From a bacterium (GTDB lineage: Bacteria; Acidobacteriota; Thermoanaerobaculia; Multivoradales; J023), in the NCBI GenBank assembly GCA_024226315.1, contig JAAELT010000419.1, positions 1 through 64,000 of the forward strand: 64,000 nt of DNA. Reading direction: 5' to 3'. The position numbers were made by a program, and so were the translations under genes. The notes below the pieces were generated by a model. The model was given only the letters and a program-made list of their open reading frames with translations, was not told where the DNA came from and ran no database searches. Shown one piece after another: positions 21,608-30,234 of this stretch. How positions within the stretch are numbered: the stretch's first letter is position 1; every line of letters begins with the position of its first letter.

Positions 21608-21967
21608 TCAGTCCTCCGGCAAGATGAGCCCGACCCGCCGGCCCTCTCGCCGCATGATCTGCCCGCCAAGGCTCTCGACCAGCTCCACGATCATCTCAGC
21701 CCGCGGCCCGCCCACCGGGGGCCAGAGCCCCTCGGCTTTCAGGCAGGCCACCAGCGAGAGCCCGCAGGCGGCGGCGAGGTAGCGGAGAACGACCGGGGCG
21801 GGCCGACAGCCGTCCTCGATCCGTTTCAGGTGGTGTACGTCGATCCACTCCGGCGAGTCCGGGATCTCGCCAAGCCGCTCGATGACGACGTCGCGGGAGA
21901 AGTGGCGGGGGAACCGGCGGCCTTGCTCGACGCCGCGGGCCGCCTTGAAGAGGTCGGCGAGAGTCAT
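21608..21967 (-). CDS. XRE-like helix-turn-helix protein (119 aa)
   Basis: A helical DNA-binding region is seen at WIDVHHLKRIEDGCRPAPVV LRYLAAACGLSLVACL, which fits an XRE-type HTH with recognition helix and C-terminal helix. The end (VELVESLGGQIMRREGRRVG) could be a dimerisation part. The start overlaps the stop of the upstream gene (ATGA). As the regulator of a cassette read against the structural genes, it may control the divergent promoters at 22351-22396. Confidence 0.6.
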   Translation of the reverse strand: MTLADLFKAARGVEQGRRFPRHFSRDVVIERLGEIPDSPEWIDVHHLKRIEDGCRPAPVVLRYLAAACGLSLVACLKAEGLWPPVGGPRAEMIVELVESLGGQIMRREGRRVGLILPED

Positions 21968-22344
21968 TCCGCGGCCCTCGGCAGCCACCGGACTCGCCAG
22001 CCAAAAGCGCCGAACAGGTACCCGCCCCGGCCATTGCGCTCCGAAAACATCGGCGGGTGATCGGCAGTTCGGCCGACCCAGAAGCCCGGCCCATAGCCGA
22101 AGCGGACCACTAAAAGCCCGGTTGCGACCCCGATAGTCAAGTGGCGGCCGTAGGTTTTCCATACCTGCCAAGTAGGCGGCAGGGCGCGCTTGATCGCGAG
22201 CAGCGGCCCCTGATGCACCTTCGCCGAGACGTGGACCAGATAAGGGCTGTCGGCAAGATCCCCGAAGACGGCCACGGGGCCATCAGCAGCCGTATCCACC
22301 TCCCGAAGCGGGAAGCCGCAGATCGTTGGTGGTTCCTGCGTCAT
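21964..22344 (-). CDS. hypothetical protein heading the reversed cassette (126 aa)
   Basis: The start is placed at ATG 22344 because a -10 box ends 6 nt upstream; an in-frame ATG at 22380 would lie inside the promoter. Product MTQEPPTICGFPLREVDTAA… has strands and aromatic patches (HLTIGVATGLLVVRFGYGPG FWVG) but no motif I recognise. First gene of three, all overlapping or nearly so. Confidence 0.6.
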   Translation of the reverse strand: MTQEPPTICGFPLREVDTAADGPVAVFGDLADSPYLVHVSAKVHQGPLLAIKRALPPTWQVWKTYGRHLTIGVATGLLVVRFGYGPGFWVGRTADHPPMFSERNGRGGYLFGAFGWRVRWLPRAAE

Positions 22345-22350
22345 CAAGTC

Positions 22351-22380
22351 ACCGTAGCACGTAGGCTTATCCCTGGTCAA
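22351..22380 (-). promoter_or_regulatory. minus-strand promoter of the reversed cassette
   Basis: On the minus strand TTGACC (22380-22375) and TACGGT (22356-22351) are 18 bp apart; ATG 22344 follows after 6 nt, another leaderless layout. It abuts the plus-strand extended -10 at 22388, so the two promoters may compete. Confidence 0.55.
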
Positions 22381-22387
22381 GCTCGGA

Positions 22388-22396
22388 TGCTACAAC
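22388..22396 (+). promoter_or_regulatory. extended -10 promoter before the protease gene
   Basis: TGC-TACAAC (22388-22396), with ATG 22403 6 nt downstream. GGGAG lies too close to the ATG to act as a ribosome binding site. It would restart transcription of the capsid genes after the reversed cassette. Confidence 0.5.
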
Positions 22397-22402
22397 GGGA
22401 GC

Positions 22403-23257
22403 ATGAGCACGTCAGACCCTGTGCAGCCGCTCCTCCCTGGCATGAAACGCGCCGGCCCTTCGACGGGGCTGAGCTTCAAGCAGGCCACCGCGCTCGACTT
22501 CAAGGTCGACGGCACCGAGGGCATCGTCGAGGGATACGCCGCCACCTGGGACCGCGACCTCGGCGGCGACCGGTACGAGTCGAAAGCGTTCGATGAGCTA
22601 GCCGAGGAGTTCTCCCGAGGCGCGCTCCGGACGAAAGCCTACCGCGAGCACTTCGCCGCGGTCGGCCTGCCTGAAGAACTGAAGCCCGACGCCAAGGGGC
22701 TGTTCATCAAAGCCCGGATTGTTCCCGGCGACACTCAGGACGGCGACGAGACCCTGAAGCTTGCCGCCCGGGGAGTGTATGACGCCTTCTCTGTCGCCTG
22801 GAAGGGCGACCCCTCCGAGATGCGGATCGTCACCGAGAACGGCCAGCGAACGCGGGTGATCGGCCGGGTCGTGGCGCTCCCCCATGTCGGCATCCTGGCC
22901 GACCCGATGAACCCGGAGGCGCAGGTCACCGCGGTCAAGGGCGACGGCGGCAGGCTCGACAGGGTCCTTGCCGAGCTCGGCGAGATCAAGGCCGGTCTCG
23001 CTCCGGCGCCAGCGCAGCTCAAGAGCCTGTGGGACCTCTCCGACGCGCTCGAGCACATGGCAATCCTGGAAGGGATCCGCATGTGGGGCGAGCTGACGAC
23101 CGAGCAGGCCGAGCAAGCCCGCGAGCTCATCGACCACCTGGTCGCGATCACCGAGGAAACCAAGCGGCATCTGCCGCAGCCCGCGGGGGCAATCCCCGCG
23201 CCGTTCGCCGCCCTCTACGGCCGGATGAACGACTACGCCAACCAACTGAGGACGTAA
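22403..23257 (+). CDS. prohead maturation protease (HK97 U35-like)
   Basis: The protease core is recognisable: EGYAATWDRDLGGDRYESKAF (about 43-63), a candidate catalytic His83 (AYREHFAAVG), a Ser130 region (VYDAFSVAWKGD) and a third conserved block (VALPHVGILADPMNPEAQV). Residues after about 190 form a helical tail that may act as a scaffold during prohead assembly. It should cleave scaffold and capsid N-terminal regions. It lies directly upstream of the major capsid gene, as in HK97. Confidence 0.8.
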   Translation: MSTSDPVQPLLPGMKRAGPSTGLSFKQATALDFKVDGTEGIVEGYAATWDRDLGGDRYESKAFDELAEEFSRGALRTKAYREHFAAVGLPEELKPDAKGLFIKARIVPGDTQDGDETLKLAARGVYDAFSVAWKGDPSEMRIVTENGQRTRVIGRVVALPHVGILADPMNPEAQVTAVKGDGGRLDRVLAELGEIKAGLAPAPAQLKSLWDLSDALEHMAILEGIRMWGELTTEQAEQARELIDHLVAITEETKRHLPQPAGAIPAPFAALYGRMNDYANQLRT

Positions 23258-23259
23258 CC

Positions 23260-24549
23260 ATGGCAGAACCGCAGACGTGGGAAGAGGCGGCCGCGCTACA
23301 GACCAAGGCGTTCGACGCCTTCACGGTCGCCCAGGACAAGAATGACCAGGAGGTCAAGACCCTCGGCGCGGCCCTGGGCGATACCAAGGAGACTCTCGCC
23401 AAGGCGATGGTCGACCTCGAGACGGCCCAGGACGCCCAAACCGCGATTCTGGCCGAGCTCGGATCCATCAAGACCCTGAAGGACGAGCTCGAGACCAAGC
23501 TCCACAGGCTCGACCGCACCGGCGTCGACTCCGGCACGGCGCAGCACACCGACGCCTACGCCGAGGTCTATGACAAGTACGTCCGTGGCGGCGGCGATGA
23601 GGCCGTGAACCACAAGAAGTGGTTCAAGATGGCGCCCCTCGACTGGGAGGTACTCCAGAAGGGCGAGCAGGCGATGGAGCTCAAGAACATCGCGACCGAC
23701 TCCGGCGAGACCGGCGGCTACGCGATGCCCGCCCCTCAGAAGGGCAAGTTCATCGAGAAACTGATCCAGCACTCGCCGATCGAAGAGCTCGCCATGACGG
23801 AGACTATCTCGATCGGAGACACCTACGAAGTCACCGCAGAAGGCGACCAGAATTTCGCCGCGGGGTGGGTCAGTGAGCGCGAGGCGCGCGCCGAGACCCA
23901 GGCGGGCCACCTCCGGAAGGTTCTCATCCCGGCGCATGAGATGTACGCCAATCCCTTCATCACCCAGAAGGCCCTGAACGATCCGGCGCACGATTTGGCC
24001 GCCTGGATGACTCGCCGCGTGGCGAAGCGCTTCGCGGTCATCTCCGGGACGGGATACGTCAGCGGCACCGACGAAGGGCAGCCGGCGGGGCTCGCAACGA
24101 ACGCGAACCGGCAGGCCGCCGCCGTCGTTTCCGGCCACGCCACCGAGTTTACCGCCGACGGGATCATCGACCTGATGTTCGACCTCGACGAGTTCTATGC
24201 CAAAACCGCGAGCTTCCTCCTGCGACGCGCGGCGCTCAAGGACATCATGAAGCTGAAGGCTAGCGGCACCGGCGAGTATCTCTTCTCGCCGGCCACCGCC
24301 TCGACCCCGGCGACGATCTGGAACCAGAACTATCGTGAGGCGGTCGACTGGCCCGCGGTAGCCGCGAACGCCTACGCCCTCGGCTACGGCGACTGGGAGT
24401 CGGCCTACCTGATCGTCGCGAAGAGCGACGTTCTGACGCTGCGCAACCCCTACCGTAATCCGCCGTTCGTCGAGTTCTACACCACGATGAGCCGCGGCGG
24501 CAAGGTGGTCCTGCCGGAAGCCTACCGCCTCCAGAAGATCTCGACGTAA
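23260..24549 (+). CDS. major capsid protein (HK97 fold)
   Basis: The 429-residue product begins with about 85 residues of coiled coil (LGAALGDTKETLAKAMVDLE; TLKDELETKLHRLDRTG), the delta/scaffold domain removed by the protease. The rest has HK97 hallmarks: NIATDSGETGGYAMPAPQKG, LRKVLIPAHEMYANPFITQK, and FAVISGTGYVSGTDEGQPAG (the 'G.G..qp.G' loop). It should form the icosahedral shell. The start follows the protease stop closely, and the strongest Shine-Dalgarno of the region follows for the next gene. Confidence 0.9.
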   Translation: MAEPQTWEEAAALQTKAFDAFTVAQDKNDQEVKTLGAALGDTKETLAKAMVDLETAQDAQTAILAELGSIKTLKDELETKLHRLDRTGVDSGTAQHTDAYAEVYDKYVRGGGDEAVNHKKWFKMAPLDWEVLQKGEQAMELKNIATDSGETGGYAMPAPQKGKFIEKLIQHSPIEELAMTETISIGDTYEVTAEGDQNFAAGWVSEREARAETQAGHLRKVLIPAHEMYANPFITQKALNDPAHDLAAWMTRRVAKRFAVISGTGYVSGTDEGQPAGLATNANRQAAAVVSGHATEFTADGIIDLMFDLDEFYAKTASFLLRRAALKDIMKLKASGTGEYLFSPATASTPATIWNQNYREAVDWPAVAANAYALGYGDWESAYLIVAKSDVLTLRNPYRNPPFVEFYTTMSRGGKVVLPEAYRLQKIST

Positions 24550-24559
24550 GGAGGTCATC

Positions 24560-25132
24560 ATGGCAACCGCAGCAGATACCGACGGCTACCAGTACAACGC
24601 CTCGCAGTCGGCGCCGTTCACCCCCTACACCAAGCCGGACGGGACGACCGTCTTTCCGGCCGGCTCGACGGTTCAGTTCGATGGCACTGTCGACCACTCG
24701 ACCGCTGCGGTCCGCAAGCTCGACGGGACCACGCGGACTGACTCAGCGGCCGACCAGGCCAAGCTTGCGGCGCTGACCGCCTCGGCCGCTGAGCTGAACC
24801 AGTACGCGGTCGAGGTGGTCATCACTGACATCTCGGCCGCGGGGTCGTTCTTCGTGGTCTGCCCGCACGCGGGCGACATCGCGAAGATCTACACCGCGAT
24901 CGACAACGCCATCACTGTCGGCGATGCCACCATCACGGCCGAGATCGGCGGAGTGGCGGTCACTGACAGTTCGATCACGATCGCCCAATCCGGGAGCGCC
25001 GCCGGCGACGTCGACAGCTCCACCCCTTCAGCGGCGAACACCGTCACCGAGGGGCAGGCGGTCGAAATCATCACCGACGGCGGCTCGACGGACGCCTGCC
25101 GCGCCACCTGCACGCTTTTGATCACCCGATAG
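24560..25132 (+). CDS. head decoration or fibre-like protein (190 aa)
   Basis: AAGGAGGT precedes ATG 24560, a strong site fitting an abundant protein. A Ser/Thr/Ala-rich N-terminus is followed by a beta-rich domain (VEVVITDISAAGSFFVVCPH; GDATITAEIGGVAVTDSSIT) typical of capsid surface proteins. The position just after the capsid gene supports a decoration or cement role; the family is not certain. Confidence 0.6.
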   Translation: MATAADTDGYQYNASQSAPFTPYTKPDGTTVFPAGSTVQFDGTVDHSTAAVRKLDGTTRTDSAADQAKLAALTASAAELNQYAVEVVITDISAAGSFFVVCPHAGDIAKIYTAIDNAITVGDATITAEIGGVAVTDSSITIAQSGSAAGDVDSSTPSAANTVTEGQAVEIITDGGSTDACRATCTLLITR

Positions 25133-25144
25133 GAGCACGAATCC

Positions 25145-25558
25145 ATGGGAACCCTTAGAGACCACGAGTCCGAAATCACGGGAGAGTCGGCGATTGCCCC
25201 GACCCGCGTAGCGGCCAACGGCACCACGGCCGGCGCGATCCACGACATGGCCGGGCACCGCTCGATCACCTGGGTCATCACGGTGGGCAATTACACCGAC
25301 GGCACCTACACCCCGGTGATCAGCGAGAGCGACGACGACGGCATGAGCGGCGAGAACGTCGTCGTCGATGCCGACCTCCTGCCGGACGGCACGGGCCAGG
25401 AGGCGACCGCCGCCCTCGCGGCTGCCGGCGTCTCCAAGATCGGCTACCGCGGACCCGACCGGTACGTCACCTGCGACCTGGCGGCGACCTCCGTCACCAC
25501 CGGCGCCGACATTGCGGTCGTGGCTGTCAAGGAAGCTCTCGACCAGCCGGTGGCGTAG
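25145..25558 (+). CDS. phage structural protein after capsid (137 aa)
   Basis: This resembles a conserved beta-rich phage protein found downstream of many HK97-type capsid genes: HRSITWVITVGNYTDGTYTP, then ESDDDGMSG and VSKIGYRGPDRYVTCDLAAT. The 'GTitDGthtp…esdD' pattern is well conserved in that group, whose exact role is unsettled. Likely a minor capsid or decoration component. Confidence 0.6.
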   Translation: MGTLRDHESEITGESAIAPTRVAANGTTAGAIHDMAGHRSITWVITVGNYTDGTYTPVISESDDDGMSGENVVVDADLLPDGTGQEATAALAAAGVSKIGYRGPDRYVTCDLAATSVTTGADIAVVAVKEALDQPVA

Positions 25559-25563
25559 TGCTT

Positions 25564-25597
25564 CGCCCCCACCCATCTGGCCGCCTGGCCAGGGGCG
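25564..25597 (+). terminator. stem-loop in the capsid operon
   Basis: CGCCCC (25564-25569) pairs with GGGGCG (25592-25597) with an inner CTGG/CCAG stem. No U tract follows, so it may instead stabilise or process the abundant capsid mRNA. Confidence 0.35.
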
Positions 25598-25653
25598 GGA
25601 GCTCGACCCCCGAGGACGACCGAATCTGGGAACCGCCGAAGAAGGAGAAGCCG

Positions 25654-25944
25654 ATGGCTGACAGTTTGACCCTCAGAATCACCGGCGAGGACCGCCGCGG
25701 ATGCCTCGACGGCGTTACGGCGACCACCTTCCCCGCCGGCTCGACCTATACCTTCTCCGGCCGGCTTCCCCTCGACCTCGCCCGAGCTTTCCTGCGGTAC
25801 GAGTGGGCGGAAGCAGTCGCCCCCGAGCCTGAGCCGCCCGAACCGAAACAGGCCCAGGCGCCCGCCGACAAGCAGCAGCCGAAGCCGCAGACCAAGACCG
25901 CCCGCAGGCGGAAGCCGCCGCGACGGAAGCCCCGGGTGGCCTGA
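25654..25944 (+). CDS. small protein with basic tail (96 aa)
   Basis: GAAGGAG precedes ATG 25654; an upstream in-frame GTG (25558) has no such site. The first 55 residues are a compact domain (LRITGEDRRGCLDGVTATTF PAGSTYTFSG). The tail is Pro/Gln/Lys/Arg-rich (KTARRRKPPRRKPRVA). Location suggests a head or connector accessory. Confidence 0.55.
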   Translation: MADSLTLRITGEDRRGCLDGVTATTFPAGSTYTFSGRLPLDLARAFLRYEWAEAVAPEPEPPEPKQAQAPADKQQPKPQTKTARRRKPPRRKPRVA

Positions 25945-26591
25945 TGGGGCTCGTCTCCTCGGCAGTCCTTCAGGCTTACACCGGCTCGTCGGATACGGCG
26001 CTCCTGGCTCAGCTCGCGGGCGGCTTCGAGGCGTGGCTCCAGGGGTGGATCCCGCGCTACCTCGGCACCTCGACGACGCTGACCGAGGTGCGCGACGGCC
26101 CCCGACGAAGCCGTCGGCGGATCGAGAGCGGACTCTCTTCGGCTCGCCTGAGAACGATGTGGCTGGCCGAGGAGATCGCCTCGGGGTCGCTCCTCTCGGT
26201 CAAGTACCGATCCACGCCGGATTCGAGCTGGGTCGACCTCTCGGTCGACGCCAACGGGGCTGCCGATCTGACAGATTTCGAGATCCGGGCATCCTTCCCG
26301 TGGCAAACGACCGGCCGGCAGCTGGTGCGCCTGGCCGAGACCTTCCCGGCTGGCGACGGGAACCTCCAGATCAAGTACACCCACGGATATGCCGAGGACG
26401 TCGGCCCAGCCGACGTCATGCTGGCTGTGATGCAAGGTGTTAAGGGGTGGATCGATGCCAAGGCCGCCGGGCTCTTGAAGTCGGAGCGGGTCGACGACAT
26501 GGCCTGGACCTTTGCCCAGGTCGCGGCCATGCCTGGCGTCGACGGCTCCCTGCTCGCCGGCCTCAAGGGGCACGCCGGGAGGGCGCTGTGA
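25944..26591 (+). CDS. head-tail connector (gp6-like)
   Basis: The length (215 aa) and position after the capsid genes match adaptor proteins of the HK97 gp6 type. Helical N-terminal segments (LQAYTGSSDTALLAQLAGGF EAWLQGWIPRYL) and the late phrase LQIKYTHGYAEDVGPADVML AVMQGV are typical: 'i.v.Y.aGy..vP.dl..A..~'. It should dock below the portal. Confidence 0.65.
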   Translation: MGLVSSAVLQAYTGSSDTALLAQLAGGFEAWLQGWIPRYLGTSTTLTEVRDGPRRSRRRIESGLSSARLRTMWLAEEIASGSLLSVKYRSTPDSSWVDLSVDANGAADLTDFEIRASFPWQTTGRQLVRLAETFPAGDGNLQIKYTHGYAEDVGPADVMLAVMQGVKGWIDAKAAGLLKSERVDDMAWTFAQVAAMPGVDGSLLAGLKGHAGRAL

Positions 26592-26932
26592 GCCACGCCG
26601 CCGACGCCCGCGCCTCCGCCGCCCGGCTCTTGACGCGCTTCGGCGTCAGTCTCTCCTATCAGGAGCTCGTCGAGGGGGTCGCCTCCGGCGATCCGATCTC
26701 CGCCTTGTCGCGGGTACGGCCGCTCGAAGAGGACAAGAACGCCGGGATCCAGTCCGGCGCATCCCAGATCACCGCCCTGGCGACGCCCTTCACGGCCGCA
26801 GGCAAGCGGCTCGACGACGGCGAGTGGGAGACGACCATCAACGCCCGCGCCAGGGCGCTCTCAGAAGCTGTGGCGGCCCACGGGCCGGCCGCTGGCGATC
26901 CGGTCTACTACCGGACGGTGGTGGCGTTGTGA
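26588..26932 (+). CDS. head closure-like connector protein (114 aa)
   Basis: GTG 26588 overlaps the previous stop. The protein (ASAARLLTRFGVSLSYQELV) is followed by a beta region. Small size and order (adaptor, this gene, gp10-like, tail terminator) fit a head-closure or stopper protein; assignment rests mainly on gene order. Confidence 0.5.
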   Translation: MSHAADARASAARLLTRFGVSLSYQELVEGVASGDPISALSRVRPLEEDKNAGIQSGASQITALATPFTAAGKRLDDGEWETTINARARALSEAVAAHGPAAGDPVYYRTVVAL

Positions 26933-27324
26933 CCAACGCCCGGATCATGGCTGGCGTTGCCCGTGATCAGCGGCGGTGGGTCGAGCGGCGCCGCGCAGCG
27001 TTCGTCAACCTGCTGATCCTGGCCGCCACCCACGGCTATCGCGGCGCCCCAGGCGTGCCGGTCGACACCGGTGAGCTTGCCCGGTCGTTCCACATCAACG
27101 GCCGGCCCGCCCTCGATTCGACGGCCGAGCTCGTCCTTGCCGGCGTCTCCCTGGGTCGCCCGATCCTCTACGCCTGGATCGCCGCCCATGCCTGGATCAT
27201 CGAGCGGGGGCGGCTGCCGGACCGCAACGGCGTCATCCGAGGCTCACTTCAAGCTCCCCGCGGGTGGTTCCGGATCGCCATGGATATCGTGACTGCCGAG
27301 TTCAAGGCCGGGGCGGGGTTCTGA
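26929..27324 (+). CDS. HK97 gp10-like neck/tail protein
   Basis: GTG 26929 overlaps the previous stop. The signature VPVDTGELARSFHINGRP ('VdTG.Lr.S') is characteristic of the HK97-gp10-like family. Aromatic segments (LYAWIAAHAWIIERGRLP) follow. These proteins join neck and tail. Confidence 0.7.
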   Translation: MTNARIMAGVARDQRRWVERRRAAFVNLLILAATHGYRGAPGVPVDTGELARSFHINGRPALDSTAELVLAGVSLGRPILYAWIAAHAWIIERGRLPDRNGVIRGSLQAPRGWFRIAMDIVTAEFKAGAGF

Positions 27325-27926
27325 TGGCGGTCGACTACAGCGACCTCGAGAGCGTCTCTCGGCGCCTGCTCGTCGACTACCTGGCCGGAGCGCCGGCCAC
27401 TGGCGTGGGCGCCGCGTGGACGTGGTCCCCGGTGGCGCTCGCCAACCACACCCCGCGAGGCACCGTCACAGCTCCAGGATTCGACCCCAACATCGACGCG
27501 CACGTCGCCCCCTTCACGGCCGACGACGTGCGGCGGCGACTCGGCTACATCGCGCCGAACCTGCTGACCCTGACGGACGGCGACCAGGTCCCCGGCCGCG
27601 GCCACGACGGGGTGAACGACTTCGCCCGGATCCGGGCGCAGCTGACGTTCTCAGTCGCGATCGTCCTGCCGATCGCCCAGCGCGAGACCTACGCCATCGC
27701 TCTCGCCGGCGAGCTCCGCGACCTCATGGTCGGCTTCCAGACAACCTCGGCGACTCCACCCTTCTACCTCCGGCAGCGCCGCAGCGTCGGCGACTTCCGC
27801 CTCTACGGCGGCGACGAGAACGACGACGCTACCACTCGGACATGGTTTCTGGATTGCGGCATAGAGCGGGAATCCGTCGAAATACTACAAGGCCACCAAA
27901 CGATCACCCTGCAACCCTTCGCCTGA
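27324..27926 (+). CDS. tail terminator-like protein (200 aa)
   Basis: ATG 27324 overlaps the previous TGA. The protein sits immediately before the tail tube gene, where the tail terminator is normally encoded. Segments such as IRAQLTFSVAIVLPIAQRET and DDATTRTWFLDCGIERESVE resemble the mixed alpha/beta fold of that group. Moderate confidence. Confidence 0.55.
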   Translation: MAVDYSDLESVSRRLLVDYLAGAPATGVGAAWTWSPVALANHTPRGTVTAPGFDPNIDAHVAPFTADDVRRRLGYIAPNLLTLTDGDQVPGRGHDGVNDFARIRAQLTFSVAIVLPIAQRETYAIALAGELRDLMVGFQTTSATPPFYLRQRRSVGDFRLYGGDENDDATTRTWFLDCGIERESVEILQGHQTITLQPFA

Positions 27927-27937
27927 GGTAACCCAGA

Positions 27938-29299
27938 ATGAGCACACCCCTTGCACCTGTAACCCCCATCTCGAAGGACGCGCTGATCTATCGGATCAAT
28001 GAAACGGGCACCTGGGGCGTCGCCCCGACGGTCGCTGGCGTCCAGGTAAACCACCACGGTATCAACAGCAGCCCAACCGTCAGGACCCGCGTCGGCGCAC
28101 CCCACGCGGGGAAAAAGAGCCGGACCTTTGCAAAGAACGATTTCGGATCGATCGACTTCGGTTTCAACGGCGTAGAGCTACGCCATGAAGCGAATACGGC
28201 CGAGTGGGAGGAGGCGTTCCGCGACACCAAGGCGGCAGCAGTCACGATCACCAACGCGGCGATCTTTGACCAGACGGGCACCCATATCGATGCATCGGCC
28301 GGGCCTACGATCACCGCGGCTAGCGCCGGCGACTTCGCCAACTTCAACACCTACGGCGGCGCCACTTCCGACGGCATCGCCGGCCGGATGCTGTTCAGCT
28401 ACACCGGCGGCTCGACCGACACTGATAACCTTTTCCCGCGGCGGGTCAAGGCGTGTAACGCCGATCAGATTGACCTCTTCCCCGATTATTGCGCCTCCGG
28501 GAACGGTACCGGGAATTGGGCCTGCGCGATCGCCGACGAGACGCAGTCGACAATCTTCAAAGTCGGCGACGGACTCGCCCCCGGACTTTCGTCCGCCTCG
28601 GTCGCCAACACCTATGAGGTTATTTTCAGCGGCACCGCCACCGCCTCGACCGAGCGGCGTGCTATCAGCGGCGCTCGGTCAAACGGCTTCGTCTTGAATA
28701 TCCCCGGCAACGGGAATATCACCGCCGACTTCAACTACATGGCGAAGATCTGGACTGAGATCTACGCCTCGACCCTTACCAACGGCACCTACACAGCCAA
28801 CGCGAATCTGAATCAGCAGATTTACGGTTCCGACAACTGGCTGACATGGCTGGCGGTCACCGGCCTGACGAAAGCGGCAGCGCTTCAGTGCGACAACCTC
28901 CGCTCGGCCACCCTGGGCTTGACTGCCAACATCCAGAGCAAGGGCGAGGACAACGCCGGCTGCACCTCGCGCGCTGACCTGATCCCGGGCGAGTTTACCG
29001 CCGAGGGGTCGCTCACTTTCGACCATAAGGAATCGAAGATCGAACTGCTCGACGAGGAGGCGCTCCTGGTGACCTCGCCCTCGGGCGTCTTCCTTGATGT
29101 CATTCTCGACGACAATCAGATTCCGAGCGGCGGGACACACGGCAACCTGTTTTGCCTCGGCTTCACCCGCGCCGTCTTCGCGACCCAGCCGACCTTCCCC
29201 GGGGCCGGGAATACGATCCCGGAGAGCTCTGCGCCCTGGATCGGATACGAACGCGACGGCTACGAGATCGCTTATCTCGAGACCATCGACGCAGTGTAA
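27938..29299 (+). CDS. major tail tube protein (453 aa)
   Basis: It lies between tail terminator and chaperone genes. The beta-rich protein has SRTFAKNDFGSIDFGFNGVE near the N-terminus and GEFTAEGSLTFDHKESKIEL near the C-terminus, consistent with a tube fold plus an extra domain; 453 residues is long for tube proteins, so it may carry surface decorations. GAGGTAA precedes the ATG, and a strong stem-loop follows the gene. Confidence 0.7.
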   Translation: MSTPLAPVTPISKDALIYRINETGTWGVAPTVAGVQVNHHGINSSPTVRTRVGAPHAGKKSRTFAKNDFGSIDFGFNGVELRHEANTAEWEEAFRDTKAAAVTITNAAIFDQTGTHIDASAGPTITAASAGDFANFNTYGGATSDGIAGRMLFSYTGGSTDTDNLFPRRVKACNADQIDLFPDYCASGNGTGNWACAIADETQSTIFKVGDGLAPGLSSASVANTYEVIFSGTATASTERRAISGARSNGFVLNIPGNGNITADFNYMAKIWTEIYASTLTNGTYTANANLNQQIYGSDNWLTWLAVTGLTKAAALQCDNLRSATLGLTANIQSKGEDNAGCTSRADLIPGEFTAEGSLTFDHKESKIELLDEEALLVTSPSGVFLDVILDDNQIPSGGTHGNLFCLGFTRAVFATQPTFPGAGNTIPESSAPWIGYERDGYEIAYLETIDAV

Positions 29300-29339
29300 C
29301 CCTGAGCGGTGGCCGCACCGCCTACTCCGCGGACACCGC

Positions 29340-29374
29340 GAGAGCCGGCGGCGCAGGTCGCCGGCTCTCACTTT
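29340..29374 (+). terminator. terminator/attenuator after the tail tube gene
   Basis: GAGAGCCGGCG (29340-29350) and CGCCGGCTCTC (29359-29369) form a perfect 11-bp stem with an 8-nt loop, followed by ACTTTT. It would end many transcripts after the abundant tube mRNA and let some continue to the lower-level tail assembly genes. Confidence 0.7.
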
Positions 29375-29385
29375 TAGGAGTAGGC

Positions 29386-30234
29386 ATGTCCAACAAAATC
29401 AACACACGGAGGCCGATCCGCGCAGGAACGGTCCGCAAGGTAGCACGAATGCGAGCCATCGGCGGCATCCCCGTCCACATGGCGCGGTACGCCGAGGCCG
29501 CGGCAGAGGAGCGACGGCAGAAGATGCTGCAGCTCCACGCCCAGGCGGCCGAGATCAGGAAGCAGCTGAACCGGCCGCCCGAAGATCCGCCGGAGGCGCC
29601 GGCCACCGAAGACACCTGGGGTGACACCGTCTTGTGGTTTCTGTCGCGCTCCGCCGCCGAGGTGCAGATTCCGCTACAGCACGCGCAAGACGTCTCGCTT
29701 CGAGTGGCCCAACGGGACTGGGACGACCTATACGCCGCCGAAAACCCTGACGTAGAGGAAGAGACCAGGCAGCGAGAGAGCGAAGGGAGGCCCGCCAAGT
29801 GGGGCGACCTCGACGAAGCCCACATGCTCGAGGTCAACGGGAAAGCGATTCTGTCCCATGCGCTGGTCGGCGCTGACCTGGTCTACGAAGACGAGAGTGG
29901 CCAGCCGGTCGAGGTGGCGCAGAGCGAGGGCGCCGAGGCCGCCCGGCAGGCCGTCGGCGCCCTGTTGTTCGATCCAGTGGCCACCGAAGAGTTGATCGCC
30001 TTCTGCGGAGCGTTCTTCTGGGCCGCGGACCGCTCACCGTTGGAGCTTGCTAGCCTCCCAAAAGGGCAAGCGCTGCCGCTCGAGCCGAAGGCCGCCTCGG
30101 CGCTCTCTACGCCGGCGCCGGCCAGTTCGACAAAGAACGGCGGAAAGCGGTGCAGGCCGAAGGTAAGCGGATCGCCGAAGCCCTCGAGCGGCGGCGCTCC
30201 CCGCAGGAAGAAGAGCCGCGCCGCCGCGGCCTGA
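29386..30234 (+). CDS. tail assembly chaperone, short form (G-like)
   Basis: TAGGAG precedes ATG 29386. The first 226 codons read as a normal helical protein (ARYAEAAAEERRQKMLQLHA; WGDTVLWFLSRSAAEVQIPL). After the slippery site at 30057-30063 the zero frame becomes a Ser/Pro/Lys/Arg-rich tail, the usual sign that the second coding region lies in another frame. Position between tube and tape-measure genes is diagnostic for the G/GT chaperone pair. Confidence 0.75.
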   Translation: MSNKINTRRPIRAGTVRKVARMRAIGGIPVHMARYAEAAAEERRQKMLQLHAQAAEIRKQLNRPPEDPPEAPATEDTWGDTVLWFLSRSAAEVQIPLQHAQDVSLRVAQRDWDDLYAAENPDVEEETRQRESEGRPAKWGDLDEAHMLEVNGKAILSHALVGADLVYEDESGQPVEVAQSEGAEAARQAVGALLFDPVATEELIAFCGAFFWAADRSPLELASLPKGQALPLEPKAASALSTPAPASSTKNGGKRCRPKVSGSPKPSSGGAPRRKKSRAAAA

